Below are positions 39,001-51,093 of a stretch of 64,000 nt of DNA, piece after piece. The number at the start of each line of letters is the position of its first letter. Positions within the stretch are counted from its first letter, which is position 1. The notes under the pieces were generated by a model, which ran no database searches, was not told the DNA's origin, and was given only the letters and a program-made list of their open reading frames with translations. A program made the translations under genes and the position numbers. This stretch comes from Colius striatus (lineage: Eukaryota; Chordata; Aves; Coliiformes; Coliidae), in assembly GCF_028858725.1 (NCBI RefSeq), contig NC_084789.1, forward strand, positions 42,067,594-42,131,593, given 5' to 3'.

Positions 39001-42000
39001 AAATAATCCCTTCTTGCTCAGAAAAGGGTAAGATGACCAAGATAGTAATGCTAGTGCTTGGACTAGCAAAAGCTGGTGTCATTGTTCACTCTCCTACTTG
39101 CTCTGCTGTTGAGTTTGGCTGTGCTAAATGGTCCAGGTATGAAAAAGGACACTTTGACTGGTTTGTGTCTATATATGTGAGTTACTCCTTGATGGTGTGA
39201 GGTTGAAGGGCTCATGTGTGCTGGGTTCTGCTGAATGTAATTTTCCAGCAAGTGCGTACCTTCAGCTTTACAGCTGGCCCTCTTCAAGCTCAGCATTGTC
39301 AGGTCAGGTTCTGTCTTTGGCCCTTCTGTGCAATTCTTTAAGCTTGCGACCTGACCTAGGTGACCCTGCTTCTGCAGGGGGGTTGGACTGGATGATCTAT
39401 AAAGGTCCCTTCCAACCCTCCCATTCTGTGATTCTAAGAAATGCTGGATTGTGACATGGTTCGAAAATAGGATTGTCAAATGAGGAAAGGGATTGTGGCT
39501 TGGACTGAGTTTTGCTATAAAATGACAAGAGTAACTGAAAGCCTATGACTCTGTTGTCCCCAGTTGTATCAGAGGGCCCTGGCCAGGCTGGAGCAATGGG
39601 CCGAGGGCAATTGTGTGAGGTTAAGCAAGGTCCCTGGCCAGGCTGGAGCAATGGGCTGAGGGCAATTGTGTGAGGTTAAGCAAGGCCAAGGGCCAGGTCC
39701 TGCATTTGGATCACAACAACCCCAGGCAATGCTCCAGGCTTGGGTGGTGTTGGTCAACATCCGCCTGAACATGAGCCAGCAGCGTGCCTGAGGGGACAAG
39801 AAGGCCAAGGGCATCCTGGCTTGGATCAGCACCGAGGTGACAGCAGGAGCAGGGCAGGGAATGTCTCTCTGTGCTGGGCCCTGGGGAGACTGCAGCTTGA
39901 GGGCTGTGTTCAGTGTTGGGCCCCTCACTGCCAGAGAGACACTGAGGGACACTGAGGTTGGAGCTGAGGCAGAACTGTTTCCCTGAGAGGGGTGTCAGCC
40001 CCTGTGCCAGGCTGCCCAGTGAGCTGGGGGAGTGCCCAGCCCTGTAGGGATCCCAAAGCCGTGGAGCTGAGGTGCTGAGGGCTGTGGGTTAGTGGTGACC
40101 ATGGCAGGGCTGGGGTAATGGTCAGACTCCATGAGCTTAAAGGTCTTTTCCAACCTCAATGATTCTGAGATTCATTTCCTACCTCAGTAAAGTACAAGTA
40201 TGTGAGTTTCTGTTATGTGCTATTGCCCTTTGCTATTTCCATGCAGATGACCTGAAGCGATTGCAACACAGAGGATTACAGAGGCAATTACTTTGTTTTC
40301 TCACTTGCAAGGGCTCTTGCCCTGTTTTGGCCCTGTCTTTGAGCTGTTTGTCCACTTCCAAATCCTCTCAATTCTGAATCCTTCCCCTGCTCTGTCAGTC
40401 TCCCCTGTTATGGGTATGGATGACATATATTAACTCTGTATTTAGTTTTCAGAGGTTTAAATTGCTATTGCTATGAGAATCATCTTGGCTGTAGCTTGTG
40501 TGAGCAAGTTGTGCTGAGGGAACAGGACGGGGCTGCAGGGGGGAAAGTGAGAGCTTTAAATCCTAACACGGAGCTGATAGGTAAACAGACTCAGATTATC
40601 CTGAAAGAGCAGGGGCTTTCTTAGCTCCCTTCTCAGAGCAGGAGGGAAAGGCAAGAGTCCTAAGTTACTGAGTTAAAGCAGGGGCTTTCCATGAGAAGTA
40701 CAGTTCTCTGATTTTTTCATCCAGTAAGGATTTGCATCTGTCTGCTTTTAAAGGTTGATTTGAATGCTTTTGAGCTTTTATCTTCACTCAGACTGCACAT
40801 CTTTAATTCAAATCCAATCATGTTTTTATTTCTTTGCAGTAGTAGAAAATGAGATTCAGGCAAGAATAGACAATATCTTCAGCAACTTGGAGCGCCTGGA
40901 AATCCTGTCCAGCAAAGAACCTCCCAATAAGCGCCAGAACGCTAAGCTGTAAGTTCACCTTCTCTGCTGGGATGCTGTCATGTGGTTTTTGCCATTGTTT
41001 TCATTGTTTCTGGCCTTTTGGGTTGAGTCAAACATCAGCACTTTGCGTAAGTTATTCCTGTGCTCTGCAGTGACAAAATTGAGGCATGGAGGCAGAATGA
41101 CGTTCCTACCTCTAACCGCAGACTGGTGGTGGAGTTTCTGTTCTGAGATGAGCAGAACATGGCACTCTGGGGCTTGAAAACGTTTCTCCTCCCTGACATT
41201 TGCTTTTCATGGCATTTGTAGAGATAAGGAGTTAAATTACTTGAGTTGGTGTCATTTTTCTCTGGACTATTTTCCTAGCTGTTGGTGATTAAAACAAGGA
41301 GTTTTCTGAAGTGAGCACTGGCTTGAGCAGGAGGTTGGACCAGAGACCTCAGGACTCATGTTCTAATTTATTCCGTAACTTTACTCTTAACATTTAGTCC
41401 CAGAGTGCCTGTGTAGATACCAGGGGTGGATTTCATGTCACCTATGTTAGGCAGGTCAGTACCTGAAATAGCGGTCTAGGCTTTCTCTGTGGTCGTCAGA
41501 CATTTCATCAGAGGCAGAGGAGCTCTGAATGTTCCTTGATTTAGCCCAGTGGAGATGTCTCCTGTATTGCTCACTGACTTTTAAACTCCTTTTAATAAAA
41601 ACTCAAAAACACTGTGCTAATTAATGAAACTTGAGAACTTAATCTTTTATGTGCATGAGGGCCATAAAATAGGAACTGTTCAAATGCTGTGCTTCCAAAC
41701 CTGTGTTAAATGAGGAACATACACAGAACTCCTGAAGAGACCAGTCATGGGACAGCATGTCTCATGGGACAGCTGAAGAATTCTGTTTCATGTTCTGTTG
41801 TTGGCCTTCAGTTCAGTGTTTAGCAGCAAAACCAGGCATGGAAGGCCCCAGTCTGGACTATAGGCCTACCATTGAATGCCCTTTATCTTCTAGACAAGTA
41901 AAACCTGTCATTCGTTACTGTTTGTCACTGAGAATTTGTAATGCTCCAGTGTTAACCCACCAGAACACAAAGAAGAATGGTATTTTTATGCCTGGGAATG

Positions 42001-45000
42001 TGTTTGTGCTGTTTCCAGCCGAGTCGACCAGCTGAAGTACGACGTTCAGCACCTGCAGACGGCCCTGAGGAACTTCCAGCACCGCCGCTACGTTCGGGAG
42101 CAGCAGGAGCGGCAGCGGGAGGAGCTGCTGGCACGGACCTTCACAGCTAATGTAAGTGCTCTTCAGTGTGGATCTCTGTGCTTTAGAATCTGTAGTCTTT
42201 CAGAGACATTTCAGACAGGACATAGGCACGGCTCTGCTGCATTGAGATGTAAATGGAGTAGAGATAGAAAACCGTTGACAAAGTGCAACTCTCTCATGAG
42301 TCAGTAGTAAAAGGCTGCAGAAGCTGCTGCTCCTGCTTTATTTGGTGTGGTTCTACCTGACTGTTAATAGCAGTTTCAGAAGGATGAAGGAAGTAGATAC
42401 CAAAGCATGCATTTTACTTGGATTTCTGTCATCTGTCAAATCCCGACATTTGTTAAATGTTTGGCTTTTACATGCCCTGCTGTCAGCAAGCTCTAATCTG
42501 CCCAAATCCAATCACACAGCTGGCAAAAGGCTCTTGCTTCTTATCTAGAAATGATCCAAAAGGTTTTAGTTTCCACCTACTCTTGTTAATTCTTATTACT
42601 TCTATTGGAAGTCCCCTCAGTGCAAATTCCTAGAGGAATCCTTGCTCTGAATCCTGTGGGCTTGCTTTCAGGTTTCTCTTTTCTGTAACTCAGAAGCTGG
42701 TCTTTGTTTTGGCTTTTGTTTGTTGGAGTTTTTGTTGGGTTTTTTTTTCCTGTTAAAGGCTTATAATCCAACATTGTCCATGGTGTCACTCACTGGAAGG
42801 AAGAACAAATGTGAGTGGTCCTATTTTTTCGAGACTTAGGAAGTTCAGTGCTGCACTTCCCAAAGTCTGACGTGGAGATGACCTCTAGCATCACATGGGC
42901 TGTTTCAGAATTACAAGTAAGACTTCAAAGTAACACTGACATTTGAAAAAACACTGTGGTGTTCCTCTGCAAATCTGATGGAATTTTGCTGTAGGAAAAC
43001 TTGTCCTGAAACAAACCACATGAAAGTGGAAGAGTTTTGCAGAGCAGCAGACTTGGAAATGCAAAATACATGACAAATTGGTTTTGTTCTCCTTTAGATG
43101 TTGAAAGATGTCTCAAGATGAAAAAAAAGAGGATGAATACTTTGTGTTTCCTTGAACTTGTTAAAAAAAATGTGACTTTTAAAGCAGAATGGTCCTTTAA
43201 TAGGAAAATAGGTGATTTGTCAGTTTTTGGCCTGTTTTGGTTAGTTGACACAGTTTCTATTCACATACTACCCTGACTTATCAAATAGCAATGTCAGCTG
43301 AGAATGTAAGCATCCTGAACTGGAACACAGACAACAGCTTTTGAAAGCTGGAGCAGTGTTCTCAGCATTTTGTTTAATTCAAAGATAAAAATGGTCTTTA
43401 TCTGTACCATTCTGGAGAAAACCACTTGTGAAAGATCTGGTGCCCTCTACTCTCCCTGGGATAAGGGTCAAAAATCAGCCTTGATGTTTTTCTTGCTGCC
43501 TTGTGTTAGAAAACCCCAACAAGTTTCTTGTGCAGGAAACCTAATCCCTGCTGCTTCAGTTTAATAGATACCTGCAGTGACAGCTCTTCAGATGCAAACC
43601 GAGGGGTTCTGCTCGGCAGACTCGTGTAAGACAAGACACTTGTTTCAGCCTGGGTGCTTCATTAGCATTGATGAGGGGTGTGCAAGCTGTCCCAGCTTCT
43701 TCACCCAGGAACTTCAACCCTGCAGCTGCCAACAGCTCTGATCTTTTTGTATTTTTTACAATAATCACCAGAGTGTACCCAGAGGAGCCTGGTGTAGTTC
43801 CATGCACTTAGCCTCCAGATGGCTGTCAGGTGTGGGGCGTTAACCATCTGCTGCCCTAAATACCAGCTCTGCTTTGGGCAGTTCTTGCCCTGAGCAGCGG
43901 CAGGTAGGGCAGTGGTGCCACACACCAGCATCAGGGTTCCTGGTCCTAAAACGATGTGGGGGCCCTGCGCTCTCCCAAGGGAATGGTGTCCAGAGATTAA
44001 ACTGGAGGCCTTGGCAAGCCGGAAGTGATCACATGCTCAGACCTCTTGTGCAGCCCAGGTTACAGAGTTTGATCCAGCTGTTTCCATTTCGAGGCTCATG
44101 GTCTCTGGTTGAGCTGATGCAGCTTTTGTTTGGGTTTTTTTTGATAAGGCTGTGGGGTTTGGATGGGTCAGACCTTCAGGGAGCTAGGTTCATGTCTGTT
44201 TACCTTCAATCTCAAAACTTGGCAGTGTGTTTCAAGTTTGTGGAATGTCATCTCCCAGACCTCCTGCTACACAAACGTGGTATTAACATCTGCCACTTCC
44301 AATGATCAAATGACTCCTTGTTGAGGTCCCTCTGTTAGGTTTTATGTTCTCTCTTGTAATACACTTTCCTACGTCTATCATAAATTGAGATTGTAAAGAA
44401 TTCTCCACTTTCAGTCTGACTTTTTATCCTTGGAAATCTAATTGCTGTTGAACAACAATTGCTTGGGACTTGCTTCCTGTAGGCTTCTCTAAATCACTTT
44501 TTTCACTCAAATAGTAATGTTGAATTTCATTTCCTTACGAAAAAAAAATTGATTAGAGCACAGTCCTTCAAATGCTGTCAAGTTTTCAGCACAGTTGTGC
44601 CTGCGTGTTGTCGTTGTGGCTCTGTGCATGGCCGTGTGAGTGGGCAGCAAGGTAACCCAGACCCTGCGTTTCCCCCACAGGACTCTGACACCACCATCCC
44701 GATCGACGAAACCTTACAGTATAACGAATCCCTCCAGAATGCCCATCGTGGCATGGATGATCTTATTGGCAGTGGGACCAACATCCTGCAGGGGCTGAGG
44801 GACCAGAGAGTGACATTAAAGGTGGGGGCATCATTTTTTACCAGAAAGACCCCACGTTTTTCTGTGTTTATGGTAACCAAGCTAAGTAGAACAAATACAT
44901 GAGTTTGCTTCAGTATGGCACTTGAAGCTGAGAGTGCTGGGAAGGGCCCAGACTCCTTCTGAACTAAACCTGAACTCTTTTATCCTCTCATTAGGAGCAA

Positions 45001-47084
45001 CTGTAAGCTCTTGTCGTGGCTGGATGGCCTGGCAACCTTCACCTGCATGGCTGTTAGTCTCTGGAGTGCTGAATGTTGTGTTTTCTCCCCTTATGTTTTG
45101 TGAGTGTATGTCTAATGTACTTGGAATCAATTCTGCCCTTAGAGAGCTTTACTGATACTAAGTCAGGTTGATATTCAAAACAGTTCTCCAAATTTCACCT
45201 TTTGGACCAAAGATACAGTGGACTGTGAGAGCAGAATCCCGGAATGGTGGGAGCTGGAAGGGCCCTGCAGAACTCCTCCAGCCCAAACCCTTGCTAAAGC
45301 AGGTTCCCCTCACTCAGGGGGCACAGGAATGTGTCCAGGTGGGTTTGGGAACCTCCTGAGAAGGAGCCTCCACACCCTCCCTGGGTAGCCTGGGTCAGGG
45401 CTCCCTCACCTCAGCACCAAAGGAGTTTCTCCCGTGCCAGGGGCACTGCCTGTGTGCCAGACTGTGCCTGTTAGCCCTTGTCCTGGCACTGGCCACCACA
45501 CAACAAACACTGGCCCCAGGCTCTCCACAGCCACCCTTTAGGGATTGATCAGCATTGCTGAGATCCCCCCTCAGCCTTCTCTTCTCCAGGCTGAACAGCC
45601 CCAGTTCCCGCAGCCTTTCCTCATCACACACGTTCCATCCCCTCAGCATCTTGGGAGCACTGCACTGGCCTCTCTCCAGCAGTTTCCTGTCTCTCTTAAG
45701 CTGGGGAGCCCAAAACTGGACACAGGACTCCAGACAAGGCCTCAGCATGGCAGAGGAGAGCAGGAGGAGAACCTCCCTCAACCTGCTGCCCACACTCTCC
45801 TCAGTGCCCCCCAGGAACTAGAGTATTTATTTTAAAGCATGATAGTAGAGCATTGTAATGGGAATCTGTGCTGTTGACTTTGGTTGGAGAAGAAGAAGTA
45901 ACTCTGAACTGCTTTCTGAAGCAGGGTGTTCTGTTAAGGACTTGGACCAGGAAGTGAGTTTGAGAGACTCAACCCGTTGCCATCGCTGCCATCGCTCCTG
46001 TTGCAGCAGCCATCACTGGGTACACGTGTGTGCTGGGGGCTGGTCCTGCTGCCAGTGCTCTGACTGGCTTGTCTAGAAAGGGGCTTTGGCCTATATCCTG
46101 ACTCTGACCCATGAATTCTCTCCTTTCTTCCCAGAGGGGAGGATCCAGCTCTGACTATGCCCAGAGTACACTGATGTGCCTGGATTCCATAGTTTCCGTG
46201 GGAGTGTTCCTGCTGCCTTGCACCTCCTGGTGCCTCCCCCTGCTCCTTTCCTGGCACCTCCAGCTCTGCAGCTCACAGAGCTCTGCTCTGCCCTGTCCTT
46301 CCCACTAAGGTGGTAGTTGGTGGGATCCACATTCTTAATAACACCAGCTGCTTCAGCAGTGAAACAAAGCTGGAGTGTGGGCCTGCCTGCAGTACACATG
46401 CCACCAGTCTTTGGTCAGTGCTTTTCTCCAGAAGGATTTCTTAAAATTGCATCAGTTACACTACTGTTGCCTTTTCATCGCACTCTGCCTTGAACATTAC
46501 GAGTTTGTAGACCTCCTTTTTAATAAATTGTTGCTATGAGCTGTACTCCAGCAGGAGGGAAGTTCTGTGAGAAGAGTTGTCTGATCAAGGAGCTTCAAGC
46601 TCCGGTAGTCCTTAGAAAAAGGAGCAGAGATGCCTCTTGTGATGCCCCTGTAGAGAGCGCATTTTCTCCGGGTCAGTCTTTATGAGGTCTCTGGACAGAT
46701 TGTTTGGTGTCTTTAATCACATTCCTGTTCATGTGTGTGAATTAATTCGTCTCATCATCCGGCTGTTTCCAGGGTCCCGTGGCTGTCTCCTCTTAAACAG
46801 AGCAACTCTTGGCAAGTCATGTCAGTCAGAATTGCCGCCCACGATGAAATATTCTTGCACTGTGGAATGAGAAGTGGTGGACCGTGGGGTTAATTGTTTC
46901 TCTGCTGTCTTTTTATTCTTAGGGTACTCACAAGAAGATCCTGGATGTTGCCAACATGCTGGGCTTATCCAACACGGTGATGCGGCTGATCGAGAAGAGA
47001 GCCTTCCAGGATAAATACTTCATGATGGGGGGAATGGTTGTGACTTGTGTCATTATGTTTCTCGTCGTGCAGTATCTGACATGA
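35849..47084 (+). CDS. GOSR2: GOSR2 (membrin), Golgi SNAP receptor complex member 2, complete
   Basis: GOSR2 is a Qb-SNARE that pairs with syntaxin 5, SEC22B and BET1 in ER-to-Golgi fusion. Six exons join 35849-35877, 37549-37613, 40840-40948, 42019-42151, 44681-44821 and 46923-47084 (639 nt), giving 212 residues, the same length as human membrin. All junctions are GT/AG and phases match. Residues 1-110 form the helical N-terminal part with the [15 protein letters not shown] block. Residues about 118-185 hold the SNARE motif with the probable zero-layer Gln at 154 ([11 protein letters not shown]). Residues about 191-212 are a C-terminal membrane anchor ending VVQYLT. Gly144, the site of the human epilepsy variant G144W, is conserved. 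The COPII-sorting IPM of human membrin reads IPI here. A cytidine-rich CpG promoter fits ubiquitous expression. Identification is secure. Confidence 0.97.
36018..36226. repeat. Minisatellite, about 21-bp unit, in GOSR2 intron 1
   Basis: About nine to ten head-to-tail copies of GAGCTCTCCCTGTCCCCCTG, with unit lengths of 18-23 bp caused by gains and losses in the C run and of the GAGGG/GAGCT start. The minus strand is G-rich with a G run in each unit. It lies about 140 bp downstream of exon 1 within the CpG-rich zone. Confidence 0.92.
36845..36995 (-). repeat. CR1 LINE 3' fragment in GOSR2 intron 1
   Basis: The reverse complement of a CR1 3' end: ATTCTGTGATCATAAAGG, then GGAAGAGACCTTAAAGATCA, ATGGACAGGGACACCTTCCA and AGCCCCATCCAACCTG. 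Minus orientation. Confidence 0.88.
37549..37613 (+). CDS. GOSR2: GOSR2 exon 2
   Basis: 65 nt after a TTTTGGTAG acceptor. Encodes [20 protein letters not shown] and ends one base into a codon at the GTAAGTA donor. Confidence 0.95.
38540..38585 (-). repeat. Very short CR1 3' remnant in GOSR2 intron 2
   Basis: ATCACAGAATCTCAAGGGTT followed by GGAAGGGACA matches the first 40 bp of a minus-oriented CR1 terminus, after which similarity is lost. Confidence 0.65.
39345..39436 (+). repeat. CR1 LINE 3' fragment in GOSR2 intron 2
   Basis: Plus-oriented CR1 terminus: GACCTGACCTAGGTGACCC, GGTTGGACTGGATGATCTAT, CCCTTCCAACCC and the terminal ATTCTGTGATTCTA. Confidence 0.88.
39577..39686 (+). repeat. 55-bp tandem duplication at the CR1 5' edge
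   Basis: The unit beginning CCCTGGCCAGGCTGGAGCAA and ending GGTTAAGCAAGG is present at 39577 and again at 39632, with only about one or two differences between the copies. Confidence 0.92.
39577..40172 (+). repeat. Longer CR1 LINE fragment in GOSR2 intron 2
   Basis: About 595 bp of CR1 3' sequence in plus orientation, closing with CATGAGCTTAAAGGTCTTTT, CCAACCTCAATGATTCTGAG. Its reading frame is broken and no reverse transcriptase domain remains. The first 110 bp are an internal tandem duplication. Confidence 0.8.
40840..40948 (+). CDS. GOSR2: GOSR2 exon 3
   Basis: 109 nt after TTTCTTTGCAG. Encodes the segment from [20 protein letters not shown] through [13 protein letters not shown], closely matching mammalian membrin, and ends at CT|GTAAGT. 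Confidence 0.96.
42019..42151 (+). CDS. GOSR2: GOSR2 exon 4
   Basis: 133 nt after GTTTCCAG. Encodes [20 protein letters not shown] and a charged [17 protein letters not shown] segment. The donor is AAT|GTAAGTG, phase 0. Confidence 0.96.
44681..44821 (+). CDS. GOSR2: GOSR2 exon 5
   Basis: 141 nt, 47 whole codons. Encodes [20 protein letters not shown] followed by the first half of the SNARE motif up to VTLK. It carries Gly144 and Gln154. The acceptor is TTTCCCCCACAG and the donor AAG|GTGGGG. Confidence 0.96.
45225..45818 (-). repeat. Longer CR1 LINE fragment in GOSR2 intron 5
   Basis: About 590 bp in minus orientation. Landmarks in order are CAGAATCCCGGAATGGTGGG, CTCCACACCCTCCCTGGGTA, CCTTCTCTTCTCCAGGCTGA, AGCCCAAAACTGGACACAGG and CTGCCCACACTCTCCTCAG. 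These are the familiar bird CR1 3' region read backwards. No intact open frame remains. Confidence 0.9.
46923..47084 (+). CDS. GOSR2: GOSR2 exon 6 (terminal)
   Basis: 162 nt including the TGA at 47082-47084. Encodes [20 protein letters not shown], the [12 protein letters not shown] juxtamembrane stretch and the tail-anchor helix. A run of T-rich intron ending TTATTCTTAG precedes it. Confidence 0.97.
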   Translation, partial: GTHKKILDVANMLGLSNTVMRLIEKRAFQDKYFMMGGMVVTCVIMFLVVQYLT

Positions 47085-49855
47085 GCTCCTGAACTATCGC
47101 CAGAGCAGATGGTCTTTTGGAGCAAGATGGACTGTCCTCCAGAGTGTACTTTCCTCCAAGTGCTGCTTTGGATAAGCCCCTCCTGTGAACTTCAGAGTTT
47201 ACAAACCAGACTCACACACATGTCATGTGGAGAGCACGTGAAACAGGGAAATAGGGGAACAGATTTCTCTGGGGACGCTGTAGTTGAGAATGGCCCATGT
47301 AAAAAACATCCCTGTTCTTTACTGCTTCCACCTCATGGTCTGCAAAGTTGAAGAGCCTGCTGCAAGTTGAAGAAGCTGGTTAAATAGGAGGCTGGAGTGA
47401 AAATTTTGCCCAGCTGCATTGCAAGGTAGGAGTGTCCTTCTGAGTAGGTAGGGAGCAGAGGATGCCAGGGCAGAGCATAAGATGCAGTAAGCCTTTCCCT
47501 GAGCACTGTAGCTTGCAGCGAAAGAATGTCCCAAGGAGAACTTGGCATTGTTTGTGGGCACAGGAGGTGGTGTGCAAAAAGGGGTGGGGAGTGAAGGGCT
47601 CCTGTCACAAACTCACTCTGATGCTTGGAGGGAGGAGGAATTGTGGGGAAGGGTCTGAAGGCACATTGAGAACCTCAGCTGACTTTTTGGTTTACACACA
47701 CAGTATTAACCAGCACAATCTGCACGGTTTAGGCTGAAATCCTTCCTCCAAGGTACGTTCTGGTACTTTTTTATGCCCTGCTGCTTCTCAGTGGAAGCTG
47801 ATGCTGTACTCCTGCCTGCTCCCAGTCACACGCACGTCGGGCCTGTGCCATCACTCTGGGCAGCACCAAATCCAGCCTCTAAAAACTGTAAGACTGTGAC
47901 TTTTTTAATACTCGTGCACATCCCATCCTGGTGAGCTGTATTCATTTCCTGAGGGGGTTGGTTGGGGGTTTGTGCTCTGTCGCTGGTGTTTTCTGGATTG
48001 ACGAAGCAGGAGAGTCCTGGCTGTGCTCACATTCACGTCTGAGAGTCTCACAGTCACAGTGAGCTCTCTCTGCTCTTCTGTGTGTTGAGAGTTAACGGTG
48101 GGATCAGCAACAGACATCACACATGAAGTCAGATGTTGTCAGAAGGGTTTCCTGAACTTATGTGCGTTGGGGTGCTAAACATTCCCCGTCCTTGGGAAGG
48201 GTGTTCTTGGTGTTACCCTTTGTACCTGCGAGATTCCTGTGAAGGACATTTGCCCTCATCCCATCTCACAGGTGGTGGCCAGCTGAGGTGCATCTCCTTG
48301 GTTGAAGACATCTGTCCATGTTTAAACGTTCCCAGTGAGACCTGTCTTGTTGTTTGATGTGGCCCTCCTTTCCCTGCACTTGGGGGGCTCAGAGTGTCCA
48401 GCCTGAGATTTTGGGCATCATCCATTTCAGTTAGCCTTCAGCCACATTCCCATCCCCGTTGTGTCTGTGTCAGGAGTGTTTCTGGCTGTCTGGCAGTGGC
48501 ACAGAAGACTCACGTTCAGACTCTGGCACAATGCTGCTTCTGGGTTTTTTTTTTCTGTCTGGAGTGGTTTTGGGTCTCTTAGTGAGTAACAGATGGCAAG
48601 TCCTGCATTTGATCTTTGCTGCAATAAGCTTTGCTCTCATTGTGTAGCCTGTTGTGCACTTGGAGAAATGGTATTTGAAGCTGTAAAAAATGAATTCCAG
48701 TTGCTGTGGGCGAGTGAAAGCAGCTGTAGCCCTGTGTGTTTGCAGGGGCACAGCATCGAAGCCCAGAGGGAAGACCCCAGTGCCGTCAGCTGAGGATGGT
48801 CCTTGGGGGGCTGCAGTGGCCGTGGGGCCATTGGGTGCTGCTGCTTTGCCCAGCCTGCCCAAGGCAACGCGTCAGCAGACCAAGGCCAGGGGTGGTTTCA
48901 TTTGAGCCCATGGGTTTGGGGAATTGAAAGGGGGAATCTGCAGTGGCAGATCATCTATGTTACAGTACTTTAAATCTTACATGTAAGTGTACCTGACGTT
49001 TATTTCAGTATGAAATGCGACAGACACGGCATTCTGTGCACTTTTGAGGTCATGTACGGGATCAGTTGGGCACCTTGTCAGGGATCTCTAGCAAATCTTT
49101 TTCTGTTCTGGTAGCTGGTCGTTCCCTCTTGATTTTACAACTTAAGTGTTTAAAGGATGTCATTGGTCGGGGTTTAAAGTATATGCAGCTGTGACACAGC
49201 GTGGCAGGATTTGTGTTATGCCAAGGTGGGACTCTTGCCCATTTGTTTCCTTCTTTGGCTCATGGTAGGAGGCATAAAATAATTAGAACTGGATTTTTTG
49301 GTGTGGTTTTGAGCCCTTTTGGACTCTCCTCGTTCTTGTGCCGGCTCATTTTCCTTTCATAAGCTAAGTGTCATTGCCATTCACTGTGTCTAAAGGGGAG
49401 ATGTGGGGCTTGAAGGAACCACTTGGGTAGCTGGATTTGATGATGTGCAACTTCAGACAAGTCTTTACTATGCGTTAAGTCCAATATGACTCACAAGAGT
49501 ATTGGTGCCATCTCAGTGTACAACCCTGGAAGCCTTTGTTGCTGCAGCGTGCCACAGAAGCAGCATAGTGCTGCTCGCGTGAAATGGGACAGAGATGAAG
49601 CCTGAGTGGCTTTTCCATGTGCTGCAGCTCTCTGTGGAGTTCCCTTTCTCACTGAAGACTCCATCTCCTTCACCAGAGCTGTTCTGCTTCTGTGACACAG
49701 TGAGCACTGCCGCTGTTGATGAGCTCCTCTCTCGGGAGAGGGCATAAACTTCCCTCTGTAGATATAAACTTCCCTCTGGAGCGTCTTACCATATATAAAG
49801 GGGCACATGTGATTCCTGTGATGCATTACGTGAATAAAGGTTTTTCAGCTGAAAT
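47085..49855 (+). other. GOSR2: GOSR2 3' UTR with poly(A) signal AATAAA at 49833-49838
   Basis: After the stop codon about 2.7 kb of non-coding sequence runs to the first canonical AATAAA, which lies in ACGTGAATAAAGGTTTTTC, a good hexamer with a T-rich downstream element. A further AATAAA-like site near 50856 could serve a longer form. No repeat was recognised inside. Confidence 0.65.
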
Positions 49856-51070
49856 GAAGGGGTGTTTACCTAGCCTACCCTGACTAACCTGTAGGTGTGC
49901 AAAGGCTTAAGCTGGACAAGTATTCTAAATATTGAAGTGAGAGAAGCTCTGCCTGAGCTCTGCTGGGAAAAGGAAGTTGACAGACAGTGGAAGAGGGGTC
50001 AGTTACTTCAGGGGGAGGCACAGATGTTACTCAGTGGTCAAAGCCAAAGCTTGGACGGTGTCAAAACTGCAGTGCTGGAGCTGTGGGACACTGCGCACTG
50101 CCCCAGACTGGGCACTCCCAGTGACGTATCCCACTGGTCAGACTGGTGCTGACATGGGTGGCTTCTGTGGCCCTGGAAGTGGTGGTGGAACAGGAGTGTG
50201 GAGGCAGCTGGGTGCAGGGGGGAGCTGCTGCAGGGAAGACACCCCGGACCTCAGTGTGCTCTGCCTGCTGCCCCTGGCACAGGAGAAGGGCCAGACCTTC
50301 CTCTCTCCTGCCAGGGATGTGGTGGAGGGGGGGTGGAGCCCTGGTGTTCCACTCAGCCTTCCTTCCAACTTCTAATGAAGCAAAGGAAGAACTTGGAAGG
50401 CAAAATGTGGCCGTTTGGATTGTGGATTTAAAATGTGAGATCAAGAGGTTGGATTATCTTTGTCTGGCAATTATGTTTTGTAGTAACAGAAGTTCCCTGC
50501 AGCTACAGGACACGTATTAAATCAGAAAACACCCAGCAAAGAATGCAAAAAGTTAGAATTTCATCCAGTGCTACAGGTATAAACTAGATACCTGGATCAG
50601 ATCAGCCTTGGGCAGTTTGCTGAGACAGGTCTCCACAGTTTATCTTCCAGGGTGGTACCTTATGCTAAGCAGCAGCTGAAGCCTAGAAACAGCATTGCTG
50701 CTTGTGCAGCGTGCTTTCAGTTGTGACTACGTGTGTAGAACAGATCTAGGGGGGTGAAGACAGGTAAGTTTTGAAACAAAGATACAGTCAGGATTCTAGC
50801 AGTTAAAAGGGAGTGAAATGTGGCTCATGTATATGTAGATTGGAGGAGGAGATAATAATAAAAGCTTGGGGATTAATTTAGAAGGAAGATGGAATGGATA
50901 AGCGCCTGTAACAAAAAGCAGGTACTCACTGCTAGTCTTTCACCACCTGGAAATTAGAGGAGCTCAGGATAATGGGGCCCAATTGTGGCATCTGTCTGTA
51001 AGATTAAAATGCTCCAGCTTATTCCACAGAACAAATCACTACAGATGTCTGAGAGAGATGTAAAACAGGT
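49856..51070. other. Gap between the convergent 3' ends of GOSR2 and the GTSF1-like gene
   Basis: About 1.2 kb separating the plus-strand GOSR2 poly(A) signal from the minus-strand signal of the neighbour. I see no gene, RNA or repeat here. AATAATAAAAGC near 50852-50863 is a possible alternative GOSR2 signal. Confidence 0.5.
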
Positions 51071-51087
51071 CTGAGTACTTAGAACAC

Positions 51088-51093
51088 TTTATT
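51088..51093 (-). terminator. Candidate poly(A) signal of the GTSF1-like gene
   Basis: TTTATT on the plus strand is AATAAA on the minus strand. It lies about 920 bp beyond the stop codon of the GTSF1-like gene and would give a 3' UTR of a little under 1 kb. Confidence 0.5.

Noticed and set aside
45225-45818. Overlapping open frames of about 90-130 codons
   Set aside because: They are translations of the CR1 fragment, not a host gene, and too short and broken to be an active LINE.
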